Source: Cheilinus undulatus (lineage: Eukaryota; Chordata; Actinopteri; Labriformes; Labridae). From it: a stretch of 64,000 bases of DNA. The notes under the pieces were generated by a model. That model was not told where the DNA came from. It made no database searches and was given only the letters and a program-made list of their open reading frames with translations. The stretch is taken from contig NC_054881.1 in the NCBI RefSeq assembly GCF_018320785.1, positions 20,150,275 through 20,214,274 on the forward strand, given 5' to 3'. Both the position numbers and the translations under genes were made by a program. This document shows, in pieces, positions 39,901-49,300 of the stretch (the first letter of the stretch is position 1; each line of letters opens with the position of its first letter).

Positions 39901-42214
39901 AAAGTCGCAGACAGCTGGTTGCAGGATGTTGCAAGCAGATAAATGTGAACAAAAGAAATAGTTAAGGGTTTTGAAAGGTTAGAAACACTATGTTTGTAAG
40001 TTAAAATCATACAGTGCTTTGTGTTTTTTGTAAATTTTCACATGGAAACTTGAGCCCTTTATCACTCCCGTCCCCTACATTAGCTATACACATAAGCAGG
40101 ATGCTACGAGCTGATACATGAGAAATACAAGGCTGTAGGCTCCAAATTGGTCCATGAAAAACTAATTATTCTCAGCATACACCTAGTCAGTAAAACTCCC
40201 TGTATTTAAGTCTTTCCTTTTAGTCAGAGTAAGTATTTCTTTGGACAAATTTTATGAGCCATATCAAAAAATGAATCTAAATCTAAAGCACTCATATAAA
40301 TACACTATTAAACTTTAAATACTTTAAATTATATGAAGAAAATACTAACACATTGAATGCTCTCTATACCACATGATTTACATTTTAGTCTTGTTTGAGT
40401 CTCCTTGACAGAAACTAAACTTAACTTTTCATAATTTTTCAAAGATCTATTTTTAGCTACTCTCAGTCTCGTCTTCCTCATGGAAAAAGTTAGTTGATGA
40501 ATATTTCTAGTCAAACTTTTGTCATTGAAATTAAAACAGATATAAAAATATATGTGGATATATGGATATTCTTTAGCTGAATGAAATTCAGATATTTTCT
40601 GTAAAGAAATGAAAATATAAAGTCAGGTCTGAACCTACTGAATGCCACATGTCACACAGGAATTTTTAGCAATAGTTGGCTAGATAATTGGCAAATAGTA
40701 AACAGACGTGAGCTTTGGCTTTTTTCTAATCATCTTTCTACTTAAAGTCCCTTTTTTACTCTGCAGTTCATTTTTACCTGTTCACTGATGGTAAACCGTC
40801 TTTTCATACAGATCAGTTGAGTTTGCAGTAAATGAAATGAGTTTAATTATCTTTTGTGTTAATGGAGCCTCTGGCTGCTTTGTGGTTCACAGACCATCGT
40901 AGAGTCTCCATCGCTACCAAACACTCAGCCTGCCAGCCAGCCCAGCCCCATCCTGCAGGCGTGAGCAGCTCATGCTTTACTGCTGCAGCTCCATCTCTAC
41001 CACTGCACTGCATGCCTGTGTGTCCTCCCCCTCCCTCTCTCCTGTAAGTAACCTGCTCCCTCACCAAACACGGACACAGACATACTAGATGAACTCAGTT
41101 TATGTACCTACTTCTGTCCACCCTAAATTAAAATCTTAAAGCACATAGATGGTAATATCAAAAATAATATATTAAACTGCACTTTTTCAATTTTACTTGC
41201 ATAAATCACAAGCTCTGAAGTTGAAGTCGAAAGTAAGACAATTCTCCAGGCTCCTTCCAATTTGAAACTATTGAACATTATCTCGTAATTTGTCTAATGT
41301 TAACATTTATAATGTCAAATGATTTAAATTTCTAATCGTGATTAATCTTAGCATTTCTGTAGTTAATTGTGATTAATCTCACCTTATTGTTACATTTCAA
41401 ATTGTACTATTTTGCATTAAAAACTGCTTTTATTTTATTTTGATTTTTGTACTGTCTTAAACTAAGGGTTGTTAACTTCCAGTTTGGAAAATAAAGAACG
41501 TCAGGTATATTGAAGATTAGAAAAAATAAATACAGAAAAATGCTATAATTTAGAGATGGTGATGTTCCCTTATGACCAAAATATAATAACAAATATCGAA
41601 ACAAATGCTATTTGACAAAACCAGTGGACAAAAGAAGTGCCCTGCTGCTCAATTTTCTTGTTTTTTAAGTATCGTGCGAAAACTGTAAAACTGCAATTGA
41701 AATTCAAACTTGATTAACTGAATTGTTGCCTTGGTATATAGGCCATTGCTAACTTGCAGTAGTGGGTGGAATTGCCAGTATGGTTGTCCACTTAGTTAAT
41801 ACCAAAGAAAGCATTTCCTTGATTGACCTTCACTTTAGGAAACAGAATGAAAAATTCTCCCAGAAAACCTGGACGTTTGGTTGTTGGTATCAGCGGACTT
41901 AAAACAAACTGGCTATGATATTTATTTTTTTATTTTGTCATCAACCTTCACCTTGTTTTAGGTTTTACTCACTGCCCCTCTGCGTGCCTCCTACCAACAG
42001 CAGTGGTAAATCTTCAGGGCTCAGAGGTCAGGGGGAGGTGAGAGTGAGGAGGAGACGCTCCCTGTCAGCTGACCGTCAGCTCTGCTTGGAAAGCTCTCTG
42101 AACAGAGCCAACAGAGCAGCTCAGCACATGAAAGACACCTCTGGACGCATGGCTCGCTCACTGGCTTTAGGACTACACTACCAGGAGCTGCTCAGGGCAT
42201 CCTGCAACTACTAG
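21634..42214 (+). CDS. akna: AKNA, complete gene model with 22 coding exons
   Basis: AKNA was named as an AT-hook transcription factor for CD40/CD40L and later shown to be a centrosomal protein that organises microtubules at subdistal appendages. Exons: 21634-21967, 22958-23738, 24206-24509, 25680-25754, 29622-29778, 29958-30058, 30152-30211, 30301-30419, 30517-30688, 31186-31307, 31469-31633, 31796-32036, 32353-32459, 32572-32825, 36698-36827, 37362-37520, 37620-37759, 39131-39250, 39409-39513, 39668-39757, 40893-41043, 41962-42214. All introns are GT-AG and all phases join, giving 1,379 aa (human about 1,439). Diagnostic segments are MPDFSKVEPRVRFPK and FKSPAEIVKEVF (aa ~375-430), LLTKHAEAERTIDRLRL (~478), FDPDRELEGF (~638), EMDSGFVGSES (~885), IQTLQAEVSRLRATLE (~1,045) and a basic C-terminus with RRRRSLSADRQ. 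The N-terminal third is divergent and low-complexity. I see no AT-hook GRP core; the likely equivalent place reads RTRPTS. Confidence 0.92.
21968..22957 (+). other. akna intron 1
   Basis: Largely occupied by a decayed Tc1-type element (22,028 to about 22,755). The acceptor is tttctttctgtag. Confidence 0.7.
22028..22755 (-). mobile_element. Tc1/mariner-type element, decayed copy
   Basis: The left terminus (caacccaaactccaaaaagg) and the following subterminal blocks (atttacaaatctt, ttgaatttgatggca) match the terminal regions of the element at 49,145-50,470. The internal part, read on the - strand, resembles its transposase gene but is broken by many stops and deletions. Two diverged copies in one window show an old, widely spread family. 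Confidence 0.65.
22958..23738 (+). CDS. akna: akna coding exon 2 (large)
   Basis: 781 nt, by far the largest exon (aa ~112-371). It begins with DFMDTQTVYDQMLQRKDKQ, then becomes Ser/Thr/Pro-rich and probably disordered. The end is basic (KLDKHHKQPKPSPRKTTK). It resembles the variable N-terminal region of AKNA in position and not in sequence. Confidence 0.85.
24206..24509 (+). CDS. akna: akna coding exon 3, start of AKNA domain
   Basis: Contains the strongest family signature: MPDFSKVEPRVRFPK, PPKSRRSF, then FKSPAEIVKEVF and VPQGFRSPQQATTMMEELQ. It ends in phase 0 at CTGCAG|gtactg. Reading past this donor runs into a MITE and a stop, so the donor is needed. Confidence 0.95.
24603..24725 (+). 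mobile_element. hAT-like MITE, 3'-truncated copy in akna intron 3
   Basis: Starts cagtggttctcaactggtc and follows the 14,006 copy (caggaccca, atgagaa and ttttcaacca blocks) for about 120 bp before ending. It lies about 90 bp after the exon 3 donor. Confidence 0.65.
24733..24795 (-). repeat. (ACAAT)n with LINE/SINE-like 3' tail
   Basis: Five acaat units are followed by aactttattcatccccgaag and ggaaattcac. This arrangement is common at the 3' ends of fish retroposons in reverse orientation. The family is not assigned. Confidence 0.45.
25680..25754 (+). CDS. akna: akna coding exon 4, AKNA domain core
   Basis: 75 nt, phase 0 on both sides. It encodes EHYKRLLTKHAEAERTIDRL then RLEAK, the heptad-like helix typical of AKNA proteins. 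The acceptor is ttcctctctctgcag. Confidence 0.95.
25755..29621 (+). other. akna intron 4 (3.9 kb)
   Basis: AT-rich. It holds a Tc1-terminus-like remnant at about 26,590-26,775. I found no exon in it. Confidence 0.6.
26590..26775 (+). mobile_element. Tc1-type element terminal fragment
   Basis: The run ttttactttgtcatgatgggg, with agataaatgagaataaaatg and the terminal tctgaatgcactgta, resembles the terminal region of Tc1-like elements common in fish. No transposase part remains. The assignment is from memory of the family and is moderate. Confidence 0.5.
29622..29778 (+). CDS. akna: akna coding exon 5
   Basis: Begins VNLYSDPPKPGHLVQSGLN, which continues the AKNA domain directly after the RLEAK helix. 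DFPQAQRADIN follows. The donor TCATCAGA|gtaagt leaves one base. Confidence 0.93.
29958..30058 (+). CDS. akna: akna coding exon 6
   Basis: Encodes RSPPACPSTCSPGPQFGQQ then LANILYGQADKFLQQ, the start of a predicted helical region. The acceptor cttttgcactgcag-like tract and the donor CAG|gtacat fit. Confidence 0.9.
30152..30211 (+). CDS. akna: akna coding exon 7
   Basis: 60 nt, phase 0 on both ends, encoding LQIFDDLLKNNQLKHDERMK. A second in-frame AG six bases downstream (before ATA) is possible. The upstream one fits the family spacing better. Confidence 0.88.
30301..30419 (+). CDS. akna: akna coding exon 8
   Basis: Encodes GVLQLAKGLDFLERGYLSAR and ends GPFDPD, joining exon 9 to give the conserved FDPxRELEG stretch. 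Confidence 0.92.
30517..30688 (+). CDS. akna: akna coding exon 9
   Basis: Encodes RELEGFVFQCGLSMEEIKEQ then VEQMQEEE, a helical segment that is conserved in AKNA, followed by a Ser-rich tail. The donor CCAGAG|gtgact is phase 0. Confidence 0.88.
31186..31307 (+). CDS. akna: akna coding exon 10
   Basis: Weakly conserved exon (SPAEPSLAHLVQPSVSERS). It was chosen because its acceptor aaccag and donor GATCA|gtgagt keep the frame between exons 9 and 11. Confidence 0.7.
31469..31633 (+). CDS. akna: akna coding exon 11
   Basis: Encodes CQSFKELPKLIAQDHKDGA and a polar tail ending SLPQ. Acceptor ttttgatcag, donor CAGAG|gtagat. It is poorly conserved and supported by frame and splice sites. Confidence 0.72.
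31796..32036 (+). CDS. akna: akna coding exon 12
   Basis: Pro/Ser-rich (PPVPPPPGSRKS, SHSSSLSSLGE) and ends TGISRVLSQ in phase 0. The Ser-rich segment before the GFVGSE motif matches the layout in human AKNA. Confidence 0.82.
32353..32459 (+). CDS. akna: akna coding exon 13
   Basis: Encodes ISPEMDSGFVGSESSRLTP, which aligns with the conserved ETDSGFVGSETSR segment of mammalian AKNA. The end is LHQRASE. Confidence 0.93.
32572..32825 (+). CDS. akna: akna coding exon 14
   Basis: Encodes a basic stretch (DRQRRGKQRQRRRMISCSPQ) and SSGTSEFALESES. Donor GAAAGCT|gtaagt. The next intron holds the L1 insertion. Confidence 0.82.
33165..33473 (+). mobile_element. Older non-LTR retrotransposon fragment (reverse transcriptase)
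   Basis: The translation gives NQSGFRGLHSMIIAVTSITN, then after a stop AALFVDLTKAFDT, then after a shift GFDSPSYKWFQDYI. This is the order of fingers and motif A of an L2/Rex1-type reverse transcriptase. Stops and frame changes show decay. It ends at the L1 insertion point. Confidence 0.65.
33483..35972 (+). mobile_element. 5'-truncated L1-clade LINE with most of ORF2
   Basis: One reading frame runs from about 33,463 to the TAA at 35,593-35,595, with only two in-frame stops (34,456 and 34,849) and no frameshift. Reverse-transcriptase motifs are GLDAEKAFDCVNW, GTRQGCPLSPLLF and FADDVLVY. The C-terminal cysteine-rich motif CWRQCGSLEDNHFHIFWSC (CX3CX8HX4C) follows. The endonuclease and ORF1 are missing. 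About 375 bp of 3' UTR ends in an A-rich tail near 35,967. A 9-bp repeat, aggaatcaa, flanks it at 33,474-33,482 and 35,973-35,981 and is a plausible target-site duplication. The good preservation suggests a fairly recent insertion. The stop at 34,849 is a TGA where a CGA is likely ancestral, that is, CpG decay. Confidence 0.88.
36698..36827 (+). CDS. akna: akna coding exon 15
   Basis: Encodes VSEDRRDVHYPEYINSLHS then a Ser run. The NAGNAG acceptor ccagcag could add one residue in phase. Donor ACAA|gtgagt. Confidence 0.85.
37362..37520 (+). CDS. akna: akna coding exon 16
   Basis: Encodes AAIQTLQAEVSRLRATLERE, the conserved AICELQEEVSRLRLRLE-like coiled coil of AKNA. Donor GCCAG|gttggt. Confidence 0.93.
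37620..37759 (+). CDS. akna: akna coding exon 17
   Basis: Encodes SSERGSFVTPGRRDRHSND and RRSTRTRPTSAQRQKTHPGV. The RTRPTS part sits where the mammalian AT-hook-like RGRP would fall, but the GRP core is absent. Donor GTCT|gtaggt was chosen to keep the frame into exon 18. Confidence 0.85.
37760..39130 (+). other. akna intron 17
   Basis: Contains SINE/LINE-tail-like fragments at about 38,575-38,725. No exon was recognised. Confidence 0.55.
38575..38725 (+). repeat. Fish retroposon-tail-like fragments
   Basis: Blocks taaatggacttttctagcg, ctactcaaagcgcttttac and ttactggtaaagggaagttt resemble two repeats that are widespread in fish introns. The families are not assigned. Confidence 0.45.
39131..39250 (+). 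CDS. akna: akna coding exon 18
   Basis: Encodes TKPPTPEPQPLVSRSTQTSA and ends SIAHSSTQT. Donor ACCA|gtaaga. Confidence 0.85.
39409..39513 (+). CDS. akna: akna coding exon 19 (shorter form), with alternative acceptor at 39,355
   Basis: Encodes QHPSMSETTDEPDSRSRKAP then LCPQCFSHHRGHPDS. Both acceptors, tatttcag at 39,354 and gtgttgcag at 39,408, have pyrimidine-rich tracts. The 54 nt between them are open and in frame (18 residues), so both products are possible. The CPQC pair matches the CPHC pair in mammalian AKNA. Confidence 0.82.
39668..39757 (+). CDS. akna: akna coding exon 20, cysteine-rich
   Basis: Encodes AGSREPAHSSHCQHCRLCGC then SEPNSSSEP. With exon 19 it gives a CxxC...HCxxCxxCGC patch that resembles a small zinc-binding module. 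The CxLCG element is also found in mammalian AKNA. Confidence 0.85.
40893..41043 (+). CDS. akna: akna coding exon 21
   Basis: Encodes DHRRVSIATKHSACQPAQPH and a hydrophobic/proline segment PLHCMPVCPPPPSLL. This corresponds in position to the proline-rich, low-polarity stretch near the C-terminus of AKNA. Donor CTCCT|gtaagt. Confidence 0.82.
41044..41961 (+). other. akna intron 21
   Basis: AT-rich. A repeated gtgattaatct element at 41,335-41,385 looks like part of a dispersed fish repeat. No exon was seen. Confidence 0.5.
41962..42214 (+). CDS. akna: akna coding exon 22 (terminal)
   Basis: Encodes FYSLPLCVPPTNSSGKSSG, the basic RVRRRRSLSADRQLCLESSL, and a helical end MARSLALGLHYQELLRAS, stop TAG at 42,212. 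The serine/arginine and helix pattern follows the conserved AKNA C-terminus. Confidence 0.93.
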
Positions 42215-42335
42215 ACTGAAGACAGACCACAGGGAGTCTGAGTGACTTTAAGTCAGCACCAGCAACACCTCAGCCACACCATCACCAGGATGAGTGATGT
42301 TTGGACCAAGTCAATAAAAAAGCTAAAACACTCCT
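42215..42335 (+). terminator. akna: akna 3' UTR and polyadenylation signal
   Basis: A short 3' UTR with AATAAA at 42,313-42,318. Later signals could give longer forms. Confidence 0.6.
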
Positions 42336-42799
42336 CTTTTCTTAAACTTTTATTTCTGTGTTTTGAGGAGAAACTGGGACTTCTGGTTTTTATTTTTTGG
42401 CTTTACTTAGAAAAAAAACTATACATATAAATCATACACGAAATCTCAGGTAGCTGAACAGTTTTGTTTCTCAGCAGCTAAAATGTACCTGCAGATGTGC
42501 TGGTACCTAACTGATGTAGATCAGTTGATTCTTTTGATCATATTGATTTTTTAAAACTGATTTATGAAATAATTAAATTCTATGTCAAAGGACATATACT
42601 CCAGGTGTCTTGTAATGGCAGTTTCAAAAAGTTCACACTAATTTTTTTAGGTTTTTATTAATAAGATGTCAGTTTATGATGTAAAACTGCGAAATTCAAT
42701 GTCATTGTGAGCCTATCAAATGTTTTACCTGTCTCTGTGGTAGCATATTGCACTGTGAATGTAACTATAATGCACTCACTCCATCATAAATCAACTGTC

Positions 42800-42960
42800 A
42801 GTAGCCACTTCATTAGGTACACCTGTTCTTGTTCTCATAAATGCAGGTTTCCAATTAGCCAGTGACATGGCAGCAATCAGTAGATTCAGGGATGTAGACA
42901 TGGTTCAGACGATATGCTGAAGTTTAAACCAAGCATCAGAATGGGGGAGAAAGGTGAGGA
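42800..42960 (+). repeat. Dispersed fish repeat fragment
   Basis: Blocks cttcattaggtacacctgtt, gacatggcagcaatcag, gatgtagacatggttcag and agcatcagaatggg are in the order of a widespread fish DNA-element terminus. Family name not assigned. Confidence 0.5.
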
Positions 42961-45009
42961 TTTACAAACCGGGGTCATAGGCACACCACTGGATTATCTG
43001 TATTTTATGATTCAGTTCATAAGCTTACCCATTTATTCTCCAGATTTCTAACAGAGCTTTGATCAAATGGTTTGGCAAAGTATCAAAGCAAAGCTAAAGT
43101 CTCTTTAGAGCACCTGTCTGTGACACCACACAGACCCAGTAGCATGTCTACTCTTTTGTCCTGAATGATTGTATTGTTGGTGCACCAATATAATGTTTTA
43201 AATTCATATAAATTTAAAAATGGCTGACAGGTGGATTTCTGAAAAATGAATGAAACATAAAGCCATTCCTGATGAGATTTTTTTTTCAATCTCAGTTGTT
43301 TTTGGAGTTGTTTTAATAGCTACAGGGAGTTTATTTTAAAAAAAAATAAAGAAATGAATCATGTTCTGGGAGCCAGATAGGAAGATGTTGGGGCCTGATG
43401 TGGCCCCTGGGCCACCAGTTAATGATCACTGTCATACATGCTTAAATAAGCAAAAGGAAGTGTCTCTAAAAGTTAAACTAATTAGATATTTGCATTAACA
43501 AGCATATGAACAGGTAGACCCAATGAAGTGGTCAGTATGTAACTGGTCAGTGAGCCAGTTTGCTGGCTAATTAACATAATCGTGGTTATTAATGACATGG
43601 GATGCTGGATATCCTCAAAATGAATCTGTTTATATGTCGATAACTGAATTTTATGTGTAGCATTCATGTTTAGGATGAGTTTTTTTGTATGGTACCTTTT
43701 TTTGTTGTTACCTTGTTAGTGTAAAATATGAATGACTGAAGGAGACCTGCTGTGGCTGACCAGCTTCATGTGGAGCAGCATATTAGAATATTTTTATAGG
43801 AGAAATGTATCATTATGGTCTGAGAATTACAAAGGACTATGGATGTTACTTGTGAACCATTTCATTTTTTTCTACATCTTGATTCTTTTTACTTTTGTAC
43901 CTTTTTTCTGAAACTTTTAGCCCTTTTTTAAAATACTTTTCAGGGACCTTTAGCTCTCCCTCAGAAGTCGAATAAATGTGGTACATCAATATTGGTGTGT
44001 TTTTGTTTTAAAACTCTAACCTGGTGGTGAAAAAAGGAAGATGAAACTTAGTTTCATGGAAGCCAATTTATTAGACAGCCTTACATATTAGGTACACATG
44101 GAAGTATTGTTTGTGCTTCAACACTCGCAAACATACAATCCCAATAAGTTAAACAGTTTGAGGACAGACTAATGTATCATTATTATTTTTTCTCTGATAA
44201 ATAATTTGACTTTCTGAATAAATCAATTGATCTGACAGAGTAAATCCTATACAACAGCAAATTATAATAGAAAAAAAATAAACAAAGTCAAGCGTCTGCA
44301 TCACAGAAAACGCATTATAGTGCAATATACAACTTGTTTGGCCAGGAATGAAGGGAGGGAGGAGGAAAAAAAGTGAAAAGGGTGAGTGTTCAATCTTTTT
44401 TGCAAAGCCATTCACCATTAGAGGGTTTTACATTGCACCAGAGGAGGAAACAGACAAAGAAAATGTAGATATTAGTTCTTTTTTCCCAGTTGACGACTAA
44501 CAGCTAGAGCTAAACATCACAAACACGGAGGCTTCACATTGGCATTTTCAAAGGAAAAGGATCACTACTTCACAGTTAGAAATATCACCAGTCAACAGTG
44601 AGACGCTAAAACAGCAACATATGGCATATACACAACACTACTCAGTGCATGGCCCAATTAAACATCATTACTAACCAAAGATAAGACTTATTCTGACACA
44701 ATACTGAAATACAACTGGCCCTGTAGGATTATTCATAAATATCAGCAAGCAACAGCCTCTTTGACATTAAAACGTGAAGGTTGTCCAGAGAAAGGAAAAT
44801 GTCGTGATAAGGAAATACTTTACAGTCTCAACAGCCGGAGGAGGGACCATTCTGGCTTTTTACAGAGCGTTCTCTATTTCTAACATCTGCCCAACCTGGT
44901 AGAAACCAAATACTTTACTGAAAAGGTATGTTTTGAGTGTCAAACACTGGGAACAAAGCTATATTGCATTATGTTGCCTTTGTGACTTCAAATATAAAAG
45001 CTTACACAA

Positions 45010-45330
45010 CAAAGGTCTGATCTATCTTCGTTCCAACTCTCACCTATGGTCACAAGCTTTGGATTAAACCAAAAGAGTGAGATCTTGATGTGGTTCAGGC
45101 ATCAGGATGCTTCCTGGTTGCCTCCCTTCAGAGGTCTCCAAGGCTTGTTTAACTAGCAGGAGACCTCAGGGTAGACACAGAACTTTCTGGAGGGATTTTA
45201 TATCCTGTTCAGTCTGGGAACACATGGAACTCCCCAAGAGGAGGTGGGAAATGTCGCTGGGGAGTGGGATGACTTGCTAAGACTGCAGCCATTGGAAAAG
45301 CAAACAAATGGATGGAGATAATCTCTTTAG
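45010..45330 (+). mobile_element. Rex3/RTE-type LINE 3' fragment
   Basis: The translation resembles the C-terminal end of RTE/Rex3 proteins (LTYGHKLWI, then RVDTELSGG in broken frames). The nucleotide end gctggggagtggga...aatggatggag is a degraded form of the typical ggctggggagagg...atggatgg tail. Strongly decayed, with stops in every frame. Confidence 0.65.
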
Positions 45331-46220
45331 CTTATCACTACAATTACAATTAGTGCTTATTTGGAAACTTGCACTTTTGCCCGACTTTTACATTGTCCAA
45401 AAAGGCCAAACAGGGTGTCCTCCTCAACAGATGTTCACCCACAATGAGGGAAAAGCAAAGACTGATAACTTTAGTGTTGCATAGTCCTAGTTGTCTTTAG
45501 TCTGTGGCAACACAAACAATAAAGCCTTGACCACTGCAAAAAATATCTAAAAGCATGTTTTTGTTTTGATACACAAAACAAAGCTTTTCACTTGGGTATT
45601 TAGGCCTACATTAAGGAAAAAGCTAAATGCTAACTCTGCGGCTCCCAGAACATCCACACTGGATACGAACACATTAACAGTCCACACAAGTCCAAGCATG
45701 CTACTGAATACGAACATCTCAAAAAGGCGGGGGCTCGGGAGGTCCTCTCTGATGATAAGTATATTGAAATATATTGCATGTTGACTGATATGATATATTT
45801 TACAACACCAACCTCTCAAGCTGCACATCCCTCCTCCACTGGCTTGAATAAAACTCACAGCAAGGAGGAAACCCAAAGGAATCAAGAAAAGATATGTCTA
45901 CCTTTACACATTCTAGCAGGTTTCTTAGCATACAATATTACATTTTGGTACTTTCAGTTTTAAATGGCCTTCTGTCGTGATATTTAAACCTATTTAAATA
46001 AGTTCATTTAGTTGCATCCATTGTAAAACGTGAGAATACTTGCAACAGTTTTATTCTTTGATACAACATATAATTTTCATCATCTAAGATGTCTTTTTTT
46101 CTTCTCAAGCAAGATGCATACACATTAACGAAGGGTTGTTAAGGGAGGAGGAGAGGGGGGCGGATGGGTAAAGGGAACGGGGGGTTAAGGTGAGGAGGAG
46201 AGAGATGTTATAGGAGGATT

Positions 46221-46303
46221 TTAGCTTGTCACTTCCTCGTCTGGTTTGTTCATGGTCTTGAGCTGCTCCAGCAGGGTGGTGGGGGTGAAGATGCTGGTCG
46301 ATC
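46221..46303 (-). CDS. stxbp1: stxbp1 alternative last exon, short isoform
   Basis: Encodes [18 protein letters not shown] then PDEEVTS and a TAA stop. The mammalian short form ends in a closely similar LLDTLKKLNKTDEEISS. The acceptor is gtgtgtctccag. Confidence 0.92.
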
Positions 46304-49300
46304 CTGGAGACACACACATTTATAAAACACACACACAGAAATAAAGGTGTTAGATCAGCACCTGAGGAAGGAAACAGGTAAAAATGTGTTTTCAGCTAGG
46401 GTAATGATGGCTTACTTTACATGAAAGGAGGGGGATAAAATGATGACAGTGACATAAGAAACGCTGCGGCCTAAAGATAGTGGAATTAATCTATAGCTGC
46501 TGACATGAACAAGTCATTTTAAGTGTTTTAGGTTTTTTTTGGTTGTTTTTTTTTCAAATATTTTCATTATAGTAAGACAGTACTAAGTAAGTAAGTAAAT
46601 GTCCTCATTTGAGATTTATATTGGCATTAAAATCTCCAATAATCTGTAATTTCTTGATGTAAATGTTGATCATAAATTACAGGTAAAACTGCCCTTCTGG
46701 CTCATGAAATCAAGAGTGAAAAATATTTCCATAGCAATAAGACAACCTTGATCAAAACTGGCTGAATCTTTTCTTTTCTTTCGCTACTTATACATCTGGT
46801 TGACTCCATACTAGGAAGTATAGTATATTGACATGAGGAAAATTATTATTTTTTCTCTGTTTTTCTAAAGATTTTTTTCTTTCTTTGAGTTGATAATCTT
46901 GTAATTGCAGCAGGGGCTTACATGCAGGTTGTTCAGGTAAGCAAACATGCCCCGACTGTTTATTTAAATGCAGTTTTATTTAAAAATGAAACATGGGGAG
47001 ATACTTGTGAAAAGGCTGTTGTAGGGGACTTTGATTAGTTACAAGAACCACATGCAGGAAAGAGCCTGGTGCAAGACAAAATCTAACTCAGGAAAACAGA
47101 GAAAATTGGATTTTTTTTTTTTTTATGTGAATGTAATACACTTCCATTGCATTAACTGAACACTAATAATTGGCACAGATTTAAGTCCAATATCAGGAGA
47201 GTAATTTTAAAAAGCGTGCATGTTTGAGACTAGTTCTAGCTGAGGACAACGCCCTCTCTCTCAGACCGCTAGTGTGAGACCCCACCACTGTGAGAACAGA
47301 AATGCCAGTACATATTTCCAGTTTTGCATATTTTTAGCTTTAGCTAAAGCTAGCATAGCTACACTAGCTATGTTTTTAACGTCAATATGTAAGCCAATGT
47401 AGCTAATTTAGCTTTAGCAACTTGAGTTTAGCAAACATAACTAAGCTAACATAGCTGCATAAGCTACATAGATATACATGAGCTTCACGAGCTTTGTCTG
47501 TTAGCTACCTAGTTTCTTACCTTATACTGCTAGCAGGGCTATGTAAGCTATGTATCCATAAGCTTTATGAGATTTAGCTATGTTAGCTACATACAGTAGT
47601 TCCATACATTACATTGCTAATGAAGCTAGTTAAGCTACGTAGCTATGCTTAATAAGCTTTTGCTACTTTAGCTACATAATTCCTTATGAGGCTAACGGAG
47701 TCATGCAAGCTATGTAGATATCGATAAGTTTCATGAGTTTTAGCTACTGTGGGTTAGCTACATATTTCCAATCCTCACATAGCTAATGGAGCTACCTAAG
47801 CTATGTAGATATCCATAAGCTTCTTGAGCTTTAGCTATACTAGCTACTTAGCTGTGAGCCATGTTAGAGGGCATCATGAAGGAAGAGCTTTTTCCTGTAA
47901 GCAGACTTTTAATTCAGCTTTATTAAATGTTTTATATTATTTTTTACTTTAACTTGAATTCTAACCCTTACCTCAACCCTTACCCATGAACTAACTGAAA
48001 GTTTAATCTGATTTTATTTTGAAAGTTTCAGCATGCATTTCCATTCTGACAGCTGCAGTGTCTCACAGCAACAGTCTGCAAGAGAGATTTAAAGTCTGCA
48101 GCTAAACCCCTCTTGCTGTCACAGCCCTGTCTTTCTTCATTAGTTTCTACAAGTGACTTGTCTCAATGAATAGCCTAACTGAGCAAGGAAAAACTCAGAA
48201 TAAAAGCATTCTGTACAAATGAGGTAAGTTTCTCTGCACATATTGCTTATTCTCAAAGCACTTTGCAAACCTCTGTTTTTAAAGGTGCTATACAAATAAA
48301 GTTATTAATATTATTACTATATTCCAAACTGAGCTTTTACTTTGAAAAGCACAAACCTGAAGTGTAACTGTGCTGCTTATCTACCTGTGACACATTCTAC
48401 TCTTTTACCATTTAAAAAAAAAAACAGGCAAGCCCTCTATTCTCAAGATTCTGATCATGCTTATCTGAGATTCAGAACTTACTAGGGCAGTCTGAAAGCA
48501 ATGGCATGATTACATGCATGCCGAAATGAAAATCAAGCTTTAACGCAACTGTTCTGTGACTACCAGGCACCTAGTCTCAACCATAAATAACCTCAAAATT
48601 TATATCAATAGCCCAGGCTTTTATTTACACAATTTTACTAAATGGCTGCCTGCTTTGTAAAGACCAATTTCCATCTGTTTACCAATATTTATTTTTGCAT
48701 CTGGCTGTTTTTTTCTTATTTTCACCACCCTTATTAGTCAACCCTGTGATGACACTAAGCCAGTAAAAAGGGACCTTATATAGGATGGGGTTTTTATTTG
48801 AGGTTTGATGGTATACAGCAAGAAAAGGCTAATCAGGGTGGCCTTTAAGATCTTTAAGCTCTCTGTGAAAGTGTCTGTAAACAACTTTCAACTCTTGTAC
48901 TAAATTCCTTCAGTTAAATACACAGAGGGAAGATAAGACATGAATTCGCATGCAGCTCCAGACTATGGAAGCACACAGAAAAAAATGACACCACACAACT
49001 AGAGCATGAATGTGTGAGTTTAAAGCATCAGGTGGGCCAGTTAAAATACTACAACTCCACACAAACTCTGAAATACAGCCAGTCAGGTGTAAGAAAATGT
49101 GCCCTAAACCATGGGTGTTTCATTAAAGAGCATGCAGACAAATACAAACTCTTATTTCAAAAAAGTTGGGACATTGTGAAATATGTGGGTGAAAACAGAA
49201 TAGCAGTGATTTGTAGATACTTTTCAACTTAAGTGCAATCGACTACAGCACCAAGATAAGATGTCACATGTTCAGACTGATGAACTTCGTTCTCTAGAAA

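Larger units (their letters stand above)
42336..46220. other. akna-stxbp1 tail-to-tail interval
   Basis: No exon was recognised on either strand. It holds a dispersed repeat at 42,800-42,960 and a Rex3/RTE-like fragment at 45,010-45,330. The part next to 46,220 is likely stxbp1 3' UTR: TTTATT at 46,050-46,055 is an AATAAA on the - strand, about 165 bp after the stop. Confidence 0.55.
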
